Notes: generated by a model not told the origin, from the sequence alone. A stretch of 64,000 nucleotides of DNA from Thalassomonas viridans (GCF_000948985.2 NZ_CP059733.1:1364001-1428000); one strand, 5' to 3'; positions 1 through 8,799 are shown, counted from the first letter of the stretch. Numbers and translations: made by a program.

Positions 1-447
1 GCCTAAGGTAACCTTTTCCTGCCGGATCAGCTCTGTTTTCGGCGTTTGCGCCATCAGGTAGCCGGTCAGCTGTTTGGCCTGCTCGGCGTTAACCGCTATA
101 TGCTTGCCAAGTTTGCTTTCATCGATAATGTCGCCGTCATCGGTGACTTTGACATTGTCCATAAAGAAATGGCCGCCGGGGCGGATGCGGGTGGGGGCCG
201 TCAGCCAGCTTTGCAGCCATTCCCTGTTAAACTTGTTGCCGGCATAATAAAGGGTCGGGGCCTTTTCTTTTAACCTTTGTTCCAGGGTGATGTTGTCGTT
301 GCTGGTGATGCTGTGGCAGTCGGCGCAGCTTTTTTCAAATAATTGCTTGCCGGCTTCATTGCCTGTTGCGCTAAAGGCGTTGCCACTTAACAGCAGGGTT
401 GCCGATAACAGCGCCAGGCTGTTTTTTTTCAATCTGCTAGGTTTCAT
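1..447 (-). CDS. c-type cytochrome, partial (3' end outside the window)
   Basis: The gene starts at ATG 447 and runs off the left edge. The product opens with a short positive stretch and a hydrophobic core ending in NAFSA, a typical signal peptide, so it should be periplasmic. A single haem-binding CADCH motif follows at about residues 41-45. Downstream text such as LTGYLMAQT resembles the C-terminal helix of monohaem class I cytochromes. It lies 106 bp after nirK on the same strand, so it may be the electron donor to the nitrite reductase; that pairing is inference from position. The ATG is preceded by GGGAGT. The missing C-terminus hides the axial Met and any second haem. Confidence 0.8.
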   Translation of the reverse strand, partial: MKPSRLKKNSLALLSATLLLSGNAFSATGNEAGKQLFEKSCADCHSITSNDNITLEQRLKEKAPTLYYAGNKFNREWLQSWLTAPTRIRPGGHFFMDNVKVTDDGDIIDESKLGKHIAVNAEQAKQLTGYLMAQTPKTELIRQEKVTLG

Positions 448-553
448 TTTATACTCCCGAAATAGCTTTTTGTGTCCGTCTCTGTTGTGTAGGGAGGAAA
501 AAGAGCGTCCCTGCTCAGTCTCTCCACACACATTTACATCCGGTTAGCCGGAT

Positions 554-1498
554 TTACCGTACGACCAGGTTGCCGTTTCGGCCCAGTTCCGGGTTGGCGT
601 CGGACTTGTTCATCAATACCGTGATGGCGCCGTTGAGGGCGGATTTCATTCTGTGGTCCACCAGGGCGTTATTGGTATCGCGGTCGCTCGGGCTGACGAT
701 GTCGGCAATCACGCCGTGGGCGGGAGCAACGTCTATGGTTTGCAGGCCGTGTCTCAGGTTTTTCGGATGGCCGTTATCCCACACCTTGTCCCAGATACCG
801 GCAATCGGGTGGAAAGCGGCGTTTTCGTTGATCTTGGCGTTAACGAAGTAAATGCGCACCCGCTCGCCCGGCTTGGACTCAAGCACCATAGAGGCATTCT
901 GGTCATGTACCGGGTCGTAGTGGAACTGCTTGCCGTTGATTAACGCGCCTTTCCATTTTTCGTTATTGGTCATTTCGCTCGGGGTGGCGTCATCTTCAAA
1001 CAGATCCCCCTCGACGATGACATATTCGCGATCCGGCTTAGGGAAGTTTTTGCTGTAGCCCTCTTTGGGATCGACTATGATCACCCCGTACATGCCGCGG
1101 GAAATATGCTCAGACATGGAATCGGCGCCGCAGTGGTAAATGAAAACCCCCGGGTATTTGGCTTCAAACTTGAAGTCTTTTTTCTTGCCCGGCCTGACCG
1201 CTTCAAACTCGTCCAGGACATCGACAATGGCGGCGTGAAAGTCCATGGAGTGGGACTGCTTGTTGCCTTTTTTATTGAGCAGGGAAAAATCAACCACGTC
1301 CCCTTCGGTCACCCGTATTACAGGGCCGGGAATGGTGCCGCCGTAGGTCCACATATTATGCTTGGTGCCGGCGTTATCTATGGCCACTTCCTTTTCAATC
1401 ACGGGAATTTCCACCTTGACGATTTTGGCATTGGCGCTAAAGCCGGTGGTGATGGTTAAGGCGGCCAGCAGGCCTGTGGCTAATTTAGATAGTTTCAT
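554..1498 (-). CDS. nirK: Copper-containing nitrite reductase NirK
   Basis: Reduces nitrite to nitric oxide in the periplasm. The 314-residue product has a signal peptide ending near ANA and two cupredoxin domains. All copper ligands of the family are visible: type 1 copper by H83, C123, H131 and M136; type 2 copper by H88, H122 and H282, with active-site D86 and H230. The motif YHCGADSMSEH resembles the shorter, C-terminally unextended NirK class. A start at ATG 1498 is preferred over the in-frame ATG at 1531 because GGAGAAGT lies just before it and the signal peptide begins there. A cytochrome c gene follows downstream, and norR lies beyond two membrane protein genes. A sigma-54-like element and possible NorR sites lie upstream. 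Confidence 0.95.
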   Translation of the reverse strand: MKLSKLATGLLAALTITTGFSANAKIVKVEIPVIEKEVAIDNAGTKHNMWTYGGTIPGPVIRVTEGDVVDFSLLNKKGNKQSHSMDFHAAIVDVLDEFEAVRPGKKKDFKFEAKYPGVFIYHCGADSMSEHISRGMYGVIIVDPKEGYSKNFPKPDREYVIVEGDLFEDDATPSEMTNNEKWKGALINGKQFHYDPVHDQNASMVLESKPGERVRIYFVNAKINENAAFHPIAGIWDKVWDNGHPKNLRHGLQTIDVAPAHGVIADIVSPSDRDTNNALVDHRMKSALNGAITVLMNKSDANPELGRNGNLVVR

Positions 1499-1630
1499 AT
1501 ACTTCTCCGATAAATGATTTATTTGTTTCATGTGCTTTTGAAAATTGATTTTTTATCTTGCTTTTAATTGATCTGGTTAAAGATTGTTCCTTGCATTTTC
1601 TGTTAAGACTTGGATGATGCCTGAGCTATA

Positions 1631-1753
1631 ACATTAAGCGTGCCAAGTTTTTTATTTGTTGTTTATCTGTTGTTTGTGTGGTTTTGTTGTGTTTTCTTGT
1701 TCCGGGGAGAAGTGCCGGCCCTGTACTTTTAACAGTGAAAATGTCATTAGGAC
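1631..1753 (-). promoter_or_regulatory. Candidate sigma-54 promoter and NorR-type sites upstream of nirK
   Basis: Read on the minus strand, TTGGCAC (1640-1646) matches a -24 element, and GG is followed ten bases later by GT where the consensus -12 has GC, so the -12 part is imperfect. About 80-110 bp further upstream lie two GT-N7-AC motifs, GTCATTAGGAC (1743-1753) and GTACTTTTAAC (1723-1733), the pattern bound by NorR enhancers. GT-N7-AC is short, so two hits could be chance. The rest of the 1499-1886 gap shows no supported gene. Confidence 0.35.
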
Positions 1754-1886
1754 ATCCGGGGAAAATGGGGCTTATTTATGGCAAGTGTCAGCTAAGGAAG
1801 GAATAAGCCGGCTAATGGAGAAACACCGGCTAGAGGCGGGAAAATTATCGCCTAAAGCCGGCTAAAGTCGGTATATGCGTGGGCGG

Positions 1887-2819
1887 TCAGGCACCTTTGG
1901 TTTGCAGGTCCTGAGGTCTGCAAAAAGTCAGCAGGGCATAAGCATAAGAAAGGCACAATAAAAGCAGCGGGCAAAGCTGGTAAAACAGGGCCGTGATACT
2001 GGCGGCATGCCTGTGTTGGCCGCTAAAACAGCAGTCCAGCAACACGGGTAATAAACACAGCGGCAGCGCCAGCAACAAGCCCCTGAGGTTATGTCCTTTT
2101 GGCCAGAGCCTGGCCCTTAACGGCAGCACCGTCAGGAGCACAAACAGCAGCAGGAGTATGGCGGCAAAGCCGAAGACCTGCTGGTAAACCGAATGGATGT
2201 CGAACGCTTCGGCGGCCACCTTAAACAGGGCATACAGGACCAGCAGCCATTTGCTTTGCTCGGCCAGGTAGCCTGCGGAGCCGCACAAGGTTTTCTGCGG
2301 CATCAGCAGCTTTAAATAATCAAAGTAGAGTATGAGTATTAACAATACCGAGGTGGTCAGGGCGAGCAGGGCATCGGCAGCAGCGAGCTCCTGCCCGGAT
2401 AGCGGCCCGGTCAGCAGGAAATGTTGGAATAGAAACAGGCAGGCGCTGGCGCCGACGGCTATGATGGCGGCGTCGGCATTAAAGTCGCTATCGCTTTGCT
2501 GCTGGCCGAGCAGGGCATAGGTACAGGCGCACAGAATAACGGCATCAAGATACAATACCGGCGCCGGCAAGCCTTGCCAGACGGCGAGGTGTTTGATTGA
2601 CATCAAAGTGAGAATAAAAAACAGCATGTTCGTCAAATGAACACTGTGCCCGGAGCGGCGGCGGTTAATGATCCGGGCATTGGTCCTTAGCGCCAGCAGG
2701 GAAATCAGCAGCAGGTGGTTGGCTCCGCCTGCCGTTGTTAACGACAGGCCAAGCATAATAAGGGTTTGCAGCATAGTGACTTTGTGCCGGGCATGGGCAT
2801 AAAGGAAGCTAGGTTGCAT
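1887..2819 (-). CDS. Polytopic membrane protein of unknown function in the nirK-norR cluster
   Basis: A 310-residue, very hydrophobic protein with roughly eight predicted membrane segments separated by short charged loops, including a basic loop NRRRSGHSV near residue 55. I do not recognise the family. Some features recall NnrS-type haem-copper membrane proteins, which often sit beside nitric oxide genes, but it is shorter and the match is not convincing. Its start lies 3 bp after the stop of the gene at 2823-3242, so the two are almost certainly cotranscribed. Position between nirK and norR suggests a role in nitrogen oxide metabolism or metal and haem handling; that is inference only. Confidence 0.75.
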   Translation of the reverse strand: MQPSFLYAHARHKVTMLQTLIMLGLSLTTAGGANHLLLISLLALRTNARIINRRRSGHSVHLTNMLFFILTLMSIKHLAVWQGLPAPVLYLDAVILCACTYALLGQQQSDSDFNADAAIIAVGASACLFLFQHFLLTGPLSGQELAAADALLALTTSVLLILILYFDYLKLLMPQKTLCGSAGYLAEQSKWLLVLYALFKVAAEAFDIHSVYQQVFGFAAILLLLFVLLTVLPLRARLWPKGHNLRGLLLALPLCLLPVLLDCCFSGQHRHAASITALFYQLCPLLLLCLSYAYALLTFCRPQDLQTKGA

Positions 2820-2822
2820 AAG

Positions 2823-3242
2823 TTACTCCTTTATCTTGACGGCAATCAGGGTCAGCCAGGTGAGTAAAATGACCTTGGTCAGTTCGGCGGTCAGGTAGAG
2901 CCAGTGATGGTTGCCGCCTGAATGTATGCCCTGCTCGATATAAACGGCGGCCTGGTAGCTTAACTGCGGCAGCAGGTACCAGGACTGGTAAGCGAATAAC
3001 AGCAACAGGCACAGGGAAAGGATCAGTATATCCCTGGTTTTGCACAGCAGCGCGGCGAGCAGCAGCACCGGCATTAACAGCCACTGGAAGATATCGAAGG
3101 CGTTAAACACGGTGCGGCCGACATCGAGACCTATCCTCAGGTCTACCAGGGAAGCATTGAATTTGACTTTGGCTTCCATAGTGATGGCGCAAATGGCGCC
3201 GAGCCAGAAGCAACTGAGTAAAGCAAGAAGTCTTTTTGACAT
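2823..3242 (-). CDS. Small four-helix membrane protein of unknown function
   Basis: A 139-residue protein with an N-terminal helix (LLALLSCFWLGAIC), an amphipathic stretch containing KFNASLVDLRIGLDVGRTVFNAFD, written here only as a description of a conserved-looking loop at about residues 26-50, and three further membrane helices. A GGNHHW motif near residue 109 could bind metal. It is divergent from norR across an 83-bp gap and is followed 3 bp later by the larger membrane protein gene, forming a two-gene unit. No Shine-Dalgarno sequence is obvious before ATG 3242. I cannot assign a function; divergent transcription suggests control by NorR. Confidence 0.75.
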   Translation of the reverse strand: MSKRLLALLSCFWLGAICAITMEAKVKFNASLVDLRIGLDVGRTVFNAFDIFQWLLMPVLLLAALLCKTRDILILSLCLLLLFAYQSWYLLPQLSYQAAVYIEQGIHSGGNHHWLYLTAELTKVILLTWLTLIAVKIKE

Positions 3243-3325
3243 TAAAACAGTTCCGATTTAAGCTAGATATTCCCTATACAGCAAGTAGCAGGCCAGAGCG
3301 GTCAGGCGCTGATCAGAAGTACCCC

Positions 3326-4936
3326 ATGAATAAAAAAATATCTCATAAAATCAACACCGAACGCTTATGTATGGAGCTGCTTTCGGTTCTGGATCAGGAA
3401 GATAGTCTCACTGCCCTGGCCGGGGTGATAGCCAAAAATTTTCATGCCGACGCCGTCTCTATTTTGGAGTTCAACGAGCCGTTACTGCACCCGGTAGCCC
3501 TGTATGGTTTTTCCAAGGATACCTATGGCCGGCGCTTTGATCTGGCCAATAATCCCAGGCTGATGAAAATTGTCAGCGATGATCAGCCGACGATTTTCGC
3601 CGACGACATAGGTTTGCCAGATCCTTTTGACGGCCTCATCCTGGATAAACAGGAGCGGCTGGAAGTTCACTCCTGCAGCGGTTTGCCTATCAGGCAAAAC
3701 GGCAACCTGAGGGGCATCATTACCCTGGACTCCCTCGACCTGCAGGTTTTTAACCGCTTCCCCGAGGAGAATTTCAATACCGCGGCATCGTTAACGTCGA
3801 AAATCGTGCTGTCGGCAATAGATAACCAAAACCTTAAAGAGCAGCTGTCCAAGAAAACCATTTTAAACCAGACCCTGATCGAGGCTTCTATCGGGGTGAA
3901 AACCGAACTGGTGGGAAAATCGGAGCAAATCGAGCATTTACGCCGGGAGATCAACATAGTTGCCCCTTCTGATCTGGCGGTGCTGGTGACCGGGGAAACC
4001 GGGGTGGGTAAGGAAATTGTCGCCAAGTCTATCCATGGCCAGTCGAAACGTTTCGATAAGCCGCTGATTTATGTCAACTGCGCCGCCTTGCCCGAGTCCA
4101 TCGCCGAATCGGAATTATTCGGCCATGTCAAAGGGGCCTTTACCGGCGCCACCACCAACCGCAGCGGTAAGTTTGAACTGGCCAACGGCGGTACCCTGTT
4201 TTTAGATGAAGTGGGTGAGCTGCCGCTGGCAATACAGGCCAAGATTTTGCGCGCCATCCAGTACGGCGATGTCCAGCGGGTTGGCAGCGACCGCCATGTC
4301 AATGTCGATGTCCGCCTGGTGGCGGCGACAAACCGTAACCTGATGGATGAAGTCAGGGAGGGTAACTTCCGCGAAGACCTCTACCACAGATTAAGTGTTT
4401 ACCCCATTCATATTCCCCCGCTCAGGGACCGCCTGGCGGATGTTGAACTGCTGGTGGGCTTTTTTATGGAAAAAAACCGCATCAAGCTGGGGCTGCAAAG
4501 TGTCCGCCTGGACAAGCAGGTGCTGCCTGAATTGCTCAGTTATAACTGGCCCGGTAATGTCAGGGAGCTGGAACATGTGATGAGCCGGGCCATGCTCAGG
4601 GCCGCTTCTGCCCGGCACGGCAAAATAGTTACCTTATTGCCGGACGATATCGACAGCTCGGTCAGATCGACGGCGGGTGTGAATGGCGGGGTTAATACCG
4701 CTGCGGCGGAGGCCCGTAATGCCCGCTCGGCGGACAATGAATTTCAGCAGGGGATGTCCCAGCCGGAAGTGCCCGAGTTAAATGAAAGCCTGAATGTTAT
4801 GATGGACAACTACCAGCGGGCGCTATTGCAGCAGGCATTAAAACAGTCCGGCGGCAAATGGAATAAAGCGGCGGAATTGCTGGCGATAGATAAGGGCAAT
4901 ATTCACCGTTTGGGCAAACGCCTGGGATTAAAATAG
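3326..4936 (+). CDS. norR: Anaerobic nitric oxide-responsive transcriptional activator NorR
   Basis: Sigma-54-dependent activator that senses NO through a non-haem iron in its N-terminal GAF domain. The 536-residue product has a GAF domain (about 15-170) with the NorR-type motifs GRRF (68-71) and LPDPFDG (97-103), matching the iron-site region of E. coli NorR. An AAA+ domain (about 190-440) carries Walker A GETGVGKE, the sigma-54 contact loop GAFTGA and LFLDEVGE. The C-terminal Fis-type helix-turn-helix ends in HRLGKRLGLK, as in NorR. The longer reading from 3236 adds 30 residues that overlap the divergent gene and do not fit the family, so ATG 3326 is chosen. Likely targets are nirK and the divergent membrane pair. 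Confidence 0.93.
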   Translation: MNKKISHKINTERLCMELLSVLDQEDSLTALAGVIAKNFHADAVSILEFNEPLLHPVALYGFSKDTYGRRFDLANNPRLMKIVSDDQPTIFADDIGLPDPFDGLILDKQERLEVHSCSGLPIRQNGNLRGIITLDSLDLQVFNRFPEENFNTAASLTSKIVLSAIDNQNLKEQLSKKTILNQTLIEASIGVKTELVGKSEQIEHLRREINIVAPSDLAVLVTGETGVGKEIVAKSIHGQSKRFDKPLIYVNCAALPESIAESELFGHVKGAFTGATTNRSGKFELANGGTLFLDEVGELPLAIQAKILRAIQYGDVQRVGSDRHVNVDVRLVAATNRNLMDEVREGNFREDLYHRLSVYPIHIPPLRDRLADVELLVGFFMEKNRIKLGLQSVRLDKQVLPELLSYNWPGNVRELEHVMSRAMLRAASARHGKIVTLLPDDIDSSVRSTAGVNGGVNTAAAEARNARSADNEFQQGMSQPEVPELNESLNVMMDNYQRALLQQALKQSGGKWNKAAELLAIDKGNIHRLGKRLGLK

Positions 4937-5056
4937 CACTATCGTTGTAAAGCTGGCGGAATATCTGGGAGAGCTGGCAGAGCCGAAAATAAGTGCAGGG
5001 AAGAAAGCGTCAAACAAGGCCTTGCGGCTAATAACATGACATTAGCCGTAATTCAT

Positions 5057-5084
5057 TCACGGCAGGCGGAAGCCGTGATTTTTT
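5057..5084 (+). terminator. Rho-independent terminator after norR
   Basis: TCACGGC (5057-5063) pairs with GCCGTGA (5072-5078) and is followed by six T. It may also serve the convergent EF-hand gene. The rest of 4937-5097 is empty. Confidence 0.75.
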
Positions 5085-5097
5085 GCAGCTGGCAAGC

Positions 5098-5316
5098 TTA
5101 CAGTGCCAGCTCTATCACCATTTCTTTTAACTCTTCTTTCGAGATAGAATTGCTATGGTTTTTATCGAATTGATTGAAGATGGTTTCACACATGCGTATG
5201 CCTTTTTCTTGCAACAACACGTCGATCAACTCAACAAACTCGCTGCGGTTGATCACACCGTCGTTATCTTCATCGAATACTTCAAATAATTCGTCTACCC
5301 ACTGATTAAGTTCCAT
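5098..5316 (-). CDS. Small EF-hand calcium-binding protein
   Basis: A 72-residue soluble protein made almost entirely of one EF-hand pair. The first loop, DEDNDGVINRSE (about residues 15-26), has the ideal D-x-D-x-D-G pattern ending in Glu. The second, DKNHSNSISKEE (about 50-61), lacks the central Gly but keeps oxygen ligands at positions 1, 3, 5 and 12. No signal peptide is present, so it is probably a cytoplasmic calcium sensor or buffer. It stands alone, convergent with norR. Function beyond calcium binding cannot be inferred. Confidence 0.85.
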   Translation of the reverse strand: MELNQWVDELFEVFDEDNDGVINRSEFVELIDVLLQEKGIRMCETIFNQFDKNHSNSISKEELKEMVIELAL

Positions 5317-5667
5317 TAGACTTCCTTTGATGTCAGGTTAAAACTATACCTAAACTTTATCTGTTATTTTGATGATTTGGAATGACTATTTTCGATAATT
5401 CTTCCGTTAACTGATATTTTTCAGCTTATTGCTGAATATTAGCGCAAATTGGTTTATTTTGCTTCAGGCTAACCCGCGTGAAATAGCCCCGCTTGCCGGT
5501 AACCTACTAAATTTCCATGGGTTAAAATTGTTTTCGTTTACCGTTTTATTTCGGGGAGCTAACCGCTGTTTTCTCGGCCTGAACTATCCAATAAAAATGT
5601 AAGCGCTCTCATTTTGTGCACTTTTTTTATAAGATGACCGGGTTTGTATTAACGGGAGTAAAATTTT
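5317..5667. other. Gene-free intergenic stretch with LacI-type operator near its right end
   Basis: An AT-rich 350-bp region between divergent genes. No supported ORF is seen. It must hold the promoters of the EF-hand gene (minus) and the CBM9-like gene (plus); the only clear motif is the operator at 5597-5612. Confidence 0.5.
5597..5612 (+). promoter_or_regulatory. LacI-family operator-like palindrome
   Basis: ATGTAAGCGCTCTCAT is an imperfect palindrome centred on AGCGCT, with 6 of 8 positions symmetric. The core TGTAAGCGCT is typical of LacI-family sugar repressor sites in marine gammaproteobacteria. It lies 55 bp before the CBM9-like gene, fitting carbohydrate-responsive control. No LacI-type gene is in the window. 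Confidence 0.5.
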
Positions 5668-6465
5668 ATGGCAACAAGTAGTAGGCCCGGCTGGCGGCAA
5701 GTGAAATCTTTTTGGTTGGCTGGCCTATTGTCGGGCTTTTGTTTAACCGGCAATCTTGCTGCCCATGACGGGATGCAGCTGGCGAAGAAGCGTATTACAG
5801 CTCCCGGTTACCGGGCATTATACACAGGGGAAAAACCGGCGATCGACGGCCAGCTAAAAGAAAGCATCTGGCAGCGGGCCTCCTGGTATCCGATAAAGCA
5901 CTTGATGTTGGGGGATATGCCCGACAGCCGTGACTTTCAGGGAGAGTTTGCCCTGGCCTGGGATGAAAACCGCCTTTACCTGGTGGCGAGAATTACCGAT
6001 GACGTCTTGATAGACAAGCATGCCGATCCGTTAGCCTTTTACTGGGATGACGATACCCTGGAAATTTTTATCGACGAAGACTTCTCCGGCGGCGGGCACC
6101 AATATAACCACAATGCCTTTGCCTACCATGTGGCCCTGGACAATCAGGTGGTGGATATAGGCAGCAACCGTAAAGCACAGCTTTATAACGAGCATATCAA
6201 CAGCCGGTGGCGCAGGCAGGGGGAGCAGATTATCTGGGAAACGGAGATCACGGTATACGGCGACGACTACCGGGACGGCAAAACGGATAACCAGGCGGTT
6301 AAACTGGCAAAAAACAAACTGATGGGCTTTATGCTGGCCTATTGCGATAATGACGGCAGCGCTGAGCGTGAGCATTTTATCGGCTCGCAGCCGATCCCCG
6401 GAGCAGATAAAGACCAGGGCTGGAAAACAGCCGATGTTTTTGCGCCTTTAAAACTGGTGCGTTAG
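5668..6465 (+). CDS. Secreted CBM9-like carbohydrate-binding protein
   Basis: A 265-residue exported protein. After an N-terminal arginine-containing signal peptide (hydrophobic LAGLLSGFCLTGNLAA), one beta-sandwich domain of the CBM9 type fills the chain. Family hallmarks seen include PAIDGQLKESIW near residue 55, WDENRLYLVARITDD (about 108-122), and WDDDTLEIFID (about 133-143). This domain usually binds xylan or other sugars, often at enzyme termini; here it stands alone without a catalytic domain. The start has AACGGGAGT upstream. A LacI-type operator precedes the gene, which supports a sugar-related role. Substrate cannot be told from sequence. Confidence 0.85.
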   Translation: MATSSRPGWRQVKSFWLAGLLSGFCLTGNLAAHDGMQLAKKRITAPGYRALYTGEKPAIDGQLKESIWQRASWYPIKHLMLGDMPDSRDFQGEFALAWDENRLYLVARITDDVLIDKHADPLAFYWDDDTLEIFIDEDFSGGGHQYNHNAFAYHVALDNQVVDIGSNRKAQLYNEHINSRWRRQGEQIIWETEITVYGDDYRDGKTDNQAVKLAKNKLMGFMLAYCDNDGSAEREHFIGSQPIPGADKDQGWKTADVFAPLKLVR

Positions 6466-6603
6466 TTTTTGCTTTAAAACGACTTAACTGCTTAAGGAAA
6501 GCGAATTAATAAACCTTGGGTAAAATAAAAATTAATTTTTTGTAATAAATATCAGGTTTAGCAGACTAGCTAAGCAGGTATTATAAAAACAAAGGATAAA
6601 TAA

Positions 6604-8040
6604 ATGTTTTACAGAGGTTTATTCGCAACGCTTTTTTTTGCTGTCAGCAGTACTGTGCTGGCTAATGAAGCCAAGCCTGTACTCAAGGATTGCCATCTCG
6701 ACGGCATCAAGGAAAAAGTAAAATGCGGCCAGCTGCAGGTGCCGGAGAATTATGCCGAGCCTGAGGGCAAATCAATTCCGTTGAATTTTGCGGTATTGCC
6801 TGCCATAGATCAGAGCCAGCAAAAAACGCCTCTGATGTTTCTGGCCGGCGGACCGGGACAGGCGGCCGTGGAGTTGGCTGCCGGTTTACGCAGGGTGTTT
6901 CGCGAAGCCCGTAAAACCCGGGATCTGATCCTGGTGGATCAGCGGGGTACAGGGGAGTCGCAGCCTTTCCAGTGCAGCCTGTCTGAAGAAAGCAATATTT
7001 ATCAATTATTGCCGGAAGACTTTTCCGCCAAAGATGTGCAGGAGTGTTTATCCGGGTTTGACGGTGATCTCAGCCAGTACAATTCAGAAAATGCCATCCG
7101 CGATTTCGAAGCGCTGCGCGACGCTTTAGGTCATCAGCAGGTAAACCTTTACGGCGGCTCTTACGGCACCCGGGCGGCCCTGGTGTATATGCGCTTATTC
7201 CCTGAGTCTATCCGCAGTGTTGTACTCGACAGCGTCGGCCCGGTAGAAGTGCCCATCGGTCTTTTTGGCCAGAGTTCGGCCCGCTCTTTTGAGCTGCTGC
7301 TGGCCAATTGTCGCCAGGACGAAGCCTGCCATCAGGCTTTCCCTGATTTAAAAACTGAATTTCATCAGGTGATGGCGGCACTGGAGCAAGAGCCGAAATC
7401 AGTAACCATTCCCCACCCCAGGTTAGGGGAGCCGACCACTTTTGTGATCAATAAAAGTAAATTTATCGGCAACTTAATACAGCAGCTTTATAGCACGAGC
7501 AGCCGGGCATTCGTGCCTTTAGTGATCCACCAGGCGGCCAAGGGCAATTACCTGCCTTTAGCCGGGCTTATTGCTACCACAGACGGTGAAGAGCCGATTT
7601 ATTTAGGCCTGCATATGAATATTGTCTGCAATGAGGACTTTCCTATGATCACGCCTGAGGCATTAACGGCAGATGCCGATAACAGCTTCGGTGGCGACAT
7701 CAGCCATAAGCCTATGCAAACGGCGTGTCCGTTATGGCCCCGGTATCGCCCCGGCAAGGCATTTTATCAGCCGGTGACGGCAGATATTCCCACCCTGATC
7801 TTGTCCGGTGAGCTGGATCCGGTGACGCCGCCAAGTAATGCCGAGTTTTCAGATAAAACCCTGGCCAACAGCCATCATATCGTGGTTAAACAAACCGGGC
7901 ATACCGTGGCCATGACCACCTGTGCATCCGATATTGTCAACGAATTTATGAATGTCTTAACCCCGGCGAAACTTGACGAGTCCTGCCTTGAAGATATCCC
8001 GGACGAATCTTTTATGACTGGCCTGAACGGCAGCTTTTAA
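6604..8040 (+). CDS. Secreted alpha/beta-hydrolase, peptidase family S33 (tripeptidyl aminopeptidase-like)
   Basis: A 478-residue exported hydrolase. Residues 1-20 form a signal peptide ending in VLA. The S33 fold is shown by the oxyanion segment LAGGPGQ (80-86), DQRGTGES (112-119), the nucleophile motif GGSYGT with Ser186, the acid Asp405 in SGELDPVTPP and His433 in TGHT. Several cysteines (30, 41, 124, 149, 236, 242) suit periplasmic disulfides. The family cleaves N-terminal residues from short peptides, notably proline-containing ones. The ABC exporter genes begin 24 bp after the stop, so it heads an operon that also includes a sigma factor. It could process a peptide exported by, or sensed with, that system; this is inference. 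Confidence 0.88.
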   Translation: MFYRGLFATLFFAVSSTVLANEAKPVLKDCHLDGIKEKVKCGQLQVPENYAEPEGKSIPLNFAVLPAIDQSQQKTPLMFLAGGPGQAAVELAAGLRRVFREARKTRDLILVDQRGTGESQPFQCSLSEESNIYQLLPEDFSAKDVQECLSGFDGDLSQYNSENAIRDFEALRDALGHQQVNLYGGSYGTRAALVYMRLFPESIRSVVLDSVGPVEVPIGLFGQSSARSFELLLANCRQDEACHQAFPDLKTEFHQVMAALEQEPKSVTIPHPRLGEPTTFVINKSKFIGNLIQQLYSTSSRAFVPLVIHQAAKGNYLPLAGLIATTDGEEPIYLGLHMNIVCNEDFPMITPEALTADADNSFGGDISHKPMQTACPLWPRYRPGKAFYQPVTADIPTLILSGELDPVTPPSNAEFSDKTLANSHHIVVKQTGHTVAMTTCASDIVNEFMNVLTPAKLDESCLEDIPDESFMTGLNGSF

Positions 8041-8064
8041 GGACAAATTTCCTGAGGAAAACAC

Positions 8065-8799
8065 ATGATTGAAGTTAATAATTTACATAAGAATTTCAGC
8101 CGGGTAAAAGCCCTGGACGGTTTATCTTTTACAGCCCGTGATGGAGAAATTACCGGTATTTTAGGCCCGAACGGCGCCGGTAAAACCACCTGTTTGCGTA
8201 CCTTGTACGGCTTATTGAAAGCGGATCAGGGCAGCGCCCGAATCGACGGCATAGAAGTCAGCAAGCAGCCCATCGAGGCACGCGGGCGTTTAGGCATTTT
8301 CCCGGATAAGTTCGGCCTTTATGAGCGCCTGACCGCCTATGAGCAAATCGATTATTTTGCCAGTATCCACGGCTTGCACGGCAAGGCAAAAAAACAGGCG
8401 ATCGAAGAAGTGATCGCCGACCTGGATATGCAGGATCTGGCCTACCGAAAAACCGCCGGTTTCTCCCAGGGACAGAGAATGAAAGTTACCCTGGCGCAGG
8501 CGCTGGTGCATAAGCCGCAAAACTTTGTGCTGGACGAGCCCACCCGGGGCCTGGATGTGATGAGTACCCGCATCTTGCGTAATTACCTGGCGCGTTTTAA
8601 GGCAAAAGGACACTGCATTTTGTTCTCCTCCCACGTGATGCAGGAAGTGGCCGCCTTATGCGATCGGGTGATTATCGTTGCCAACGGCAAGTTGGCGGCG
8701 GAAGGCACCCCCGGTGAATTGTGCGCCCTGGCGGACAAAACCAATCTAGAAGAGGCGTTTGTGAAAATTATCGGCAGTGACGAGGGCATAGCGGCATGA
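8065..8799 (+). CDS. ABC transporter ATP-binding protein, NatA-like
   Basis: A 244-residue ATPase subunit. Walker A GPNGAGKTT spans residues 34-42, the signature is a slightly unusual FSQGQRMK instead of LSGGQ, and Walker B is NFVLDEP followed by TRGLD. The H-loop lies in LFSSHVMQEV. Overall it matches the NatA and drug-exporter branch (DrrA-like), which pairs with a single-gene permease. Its last codons overlap the permease start by 4 bp (ATGA), a mark of translational coupling. The start has CTGAGGAAA upstream. Substrate is unknown: sodium and antimicrobial peptides are both possible for this family. Confidence 0.9.
   Translation: MIEVNNLHKNFSRVKALDGLSFTARDGEITGILGPNGAGKTTCLRTLYGLLKADQGSARIDGIEVSKQPIEARGRLGIFPDKFGLYERLTAYEQIDYFASIHGLHGKAKKQAIEEVIADLDMQDLAYRKTAGFSQGQRMKVTLAQALVHKPQNFVLDEPTRGLDVMSTRILRNYLARFKAKGHCILFSSHVMQEVAALCDRVIIVANGKLAAEGTPGELCALADKTNLEEAFVKIIGSDEGIAA

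Noticed and set aside
1530..1600. FNR/NNR box before nirK (TTGAT and similar half-sites)
   Set aside because: Only half-sites such as TTGATCTGGTTAAA were seen; symmetry is too poor to claim.
1656..1865. Plus-strand 69-codon ORF upstream of nirK
   Set aside because: Start without ribosome site, low-complexity start and position in a regulatory region make coding unlikely.
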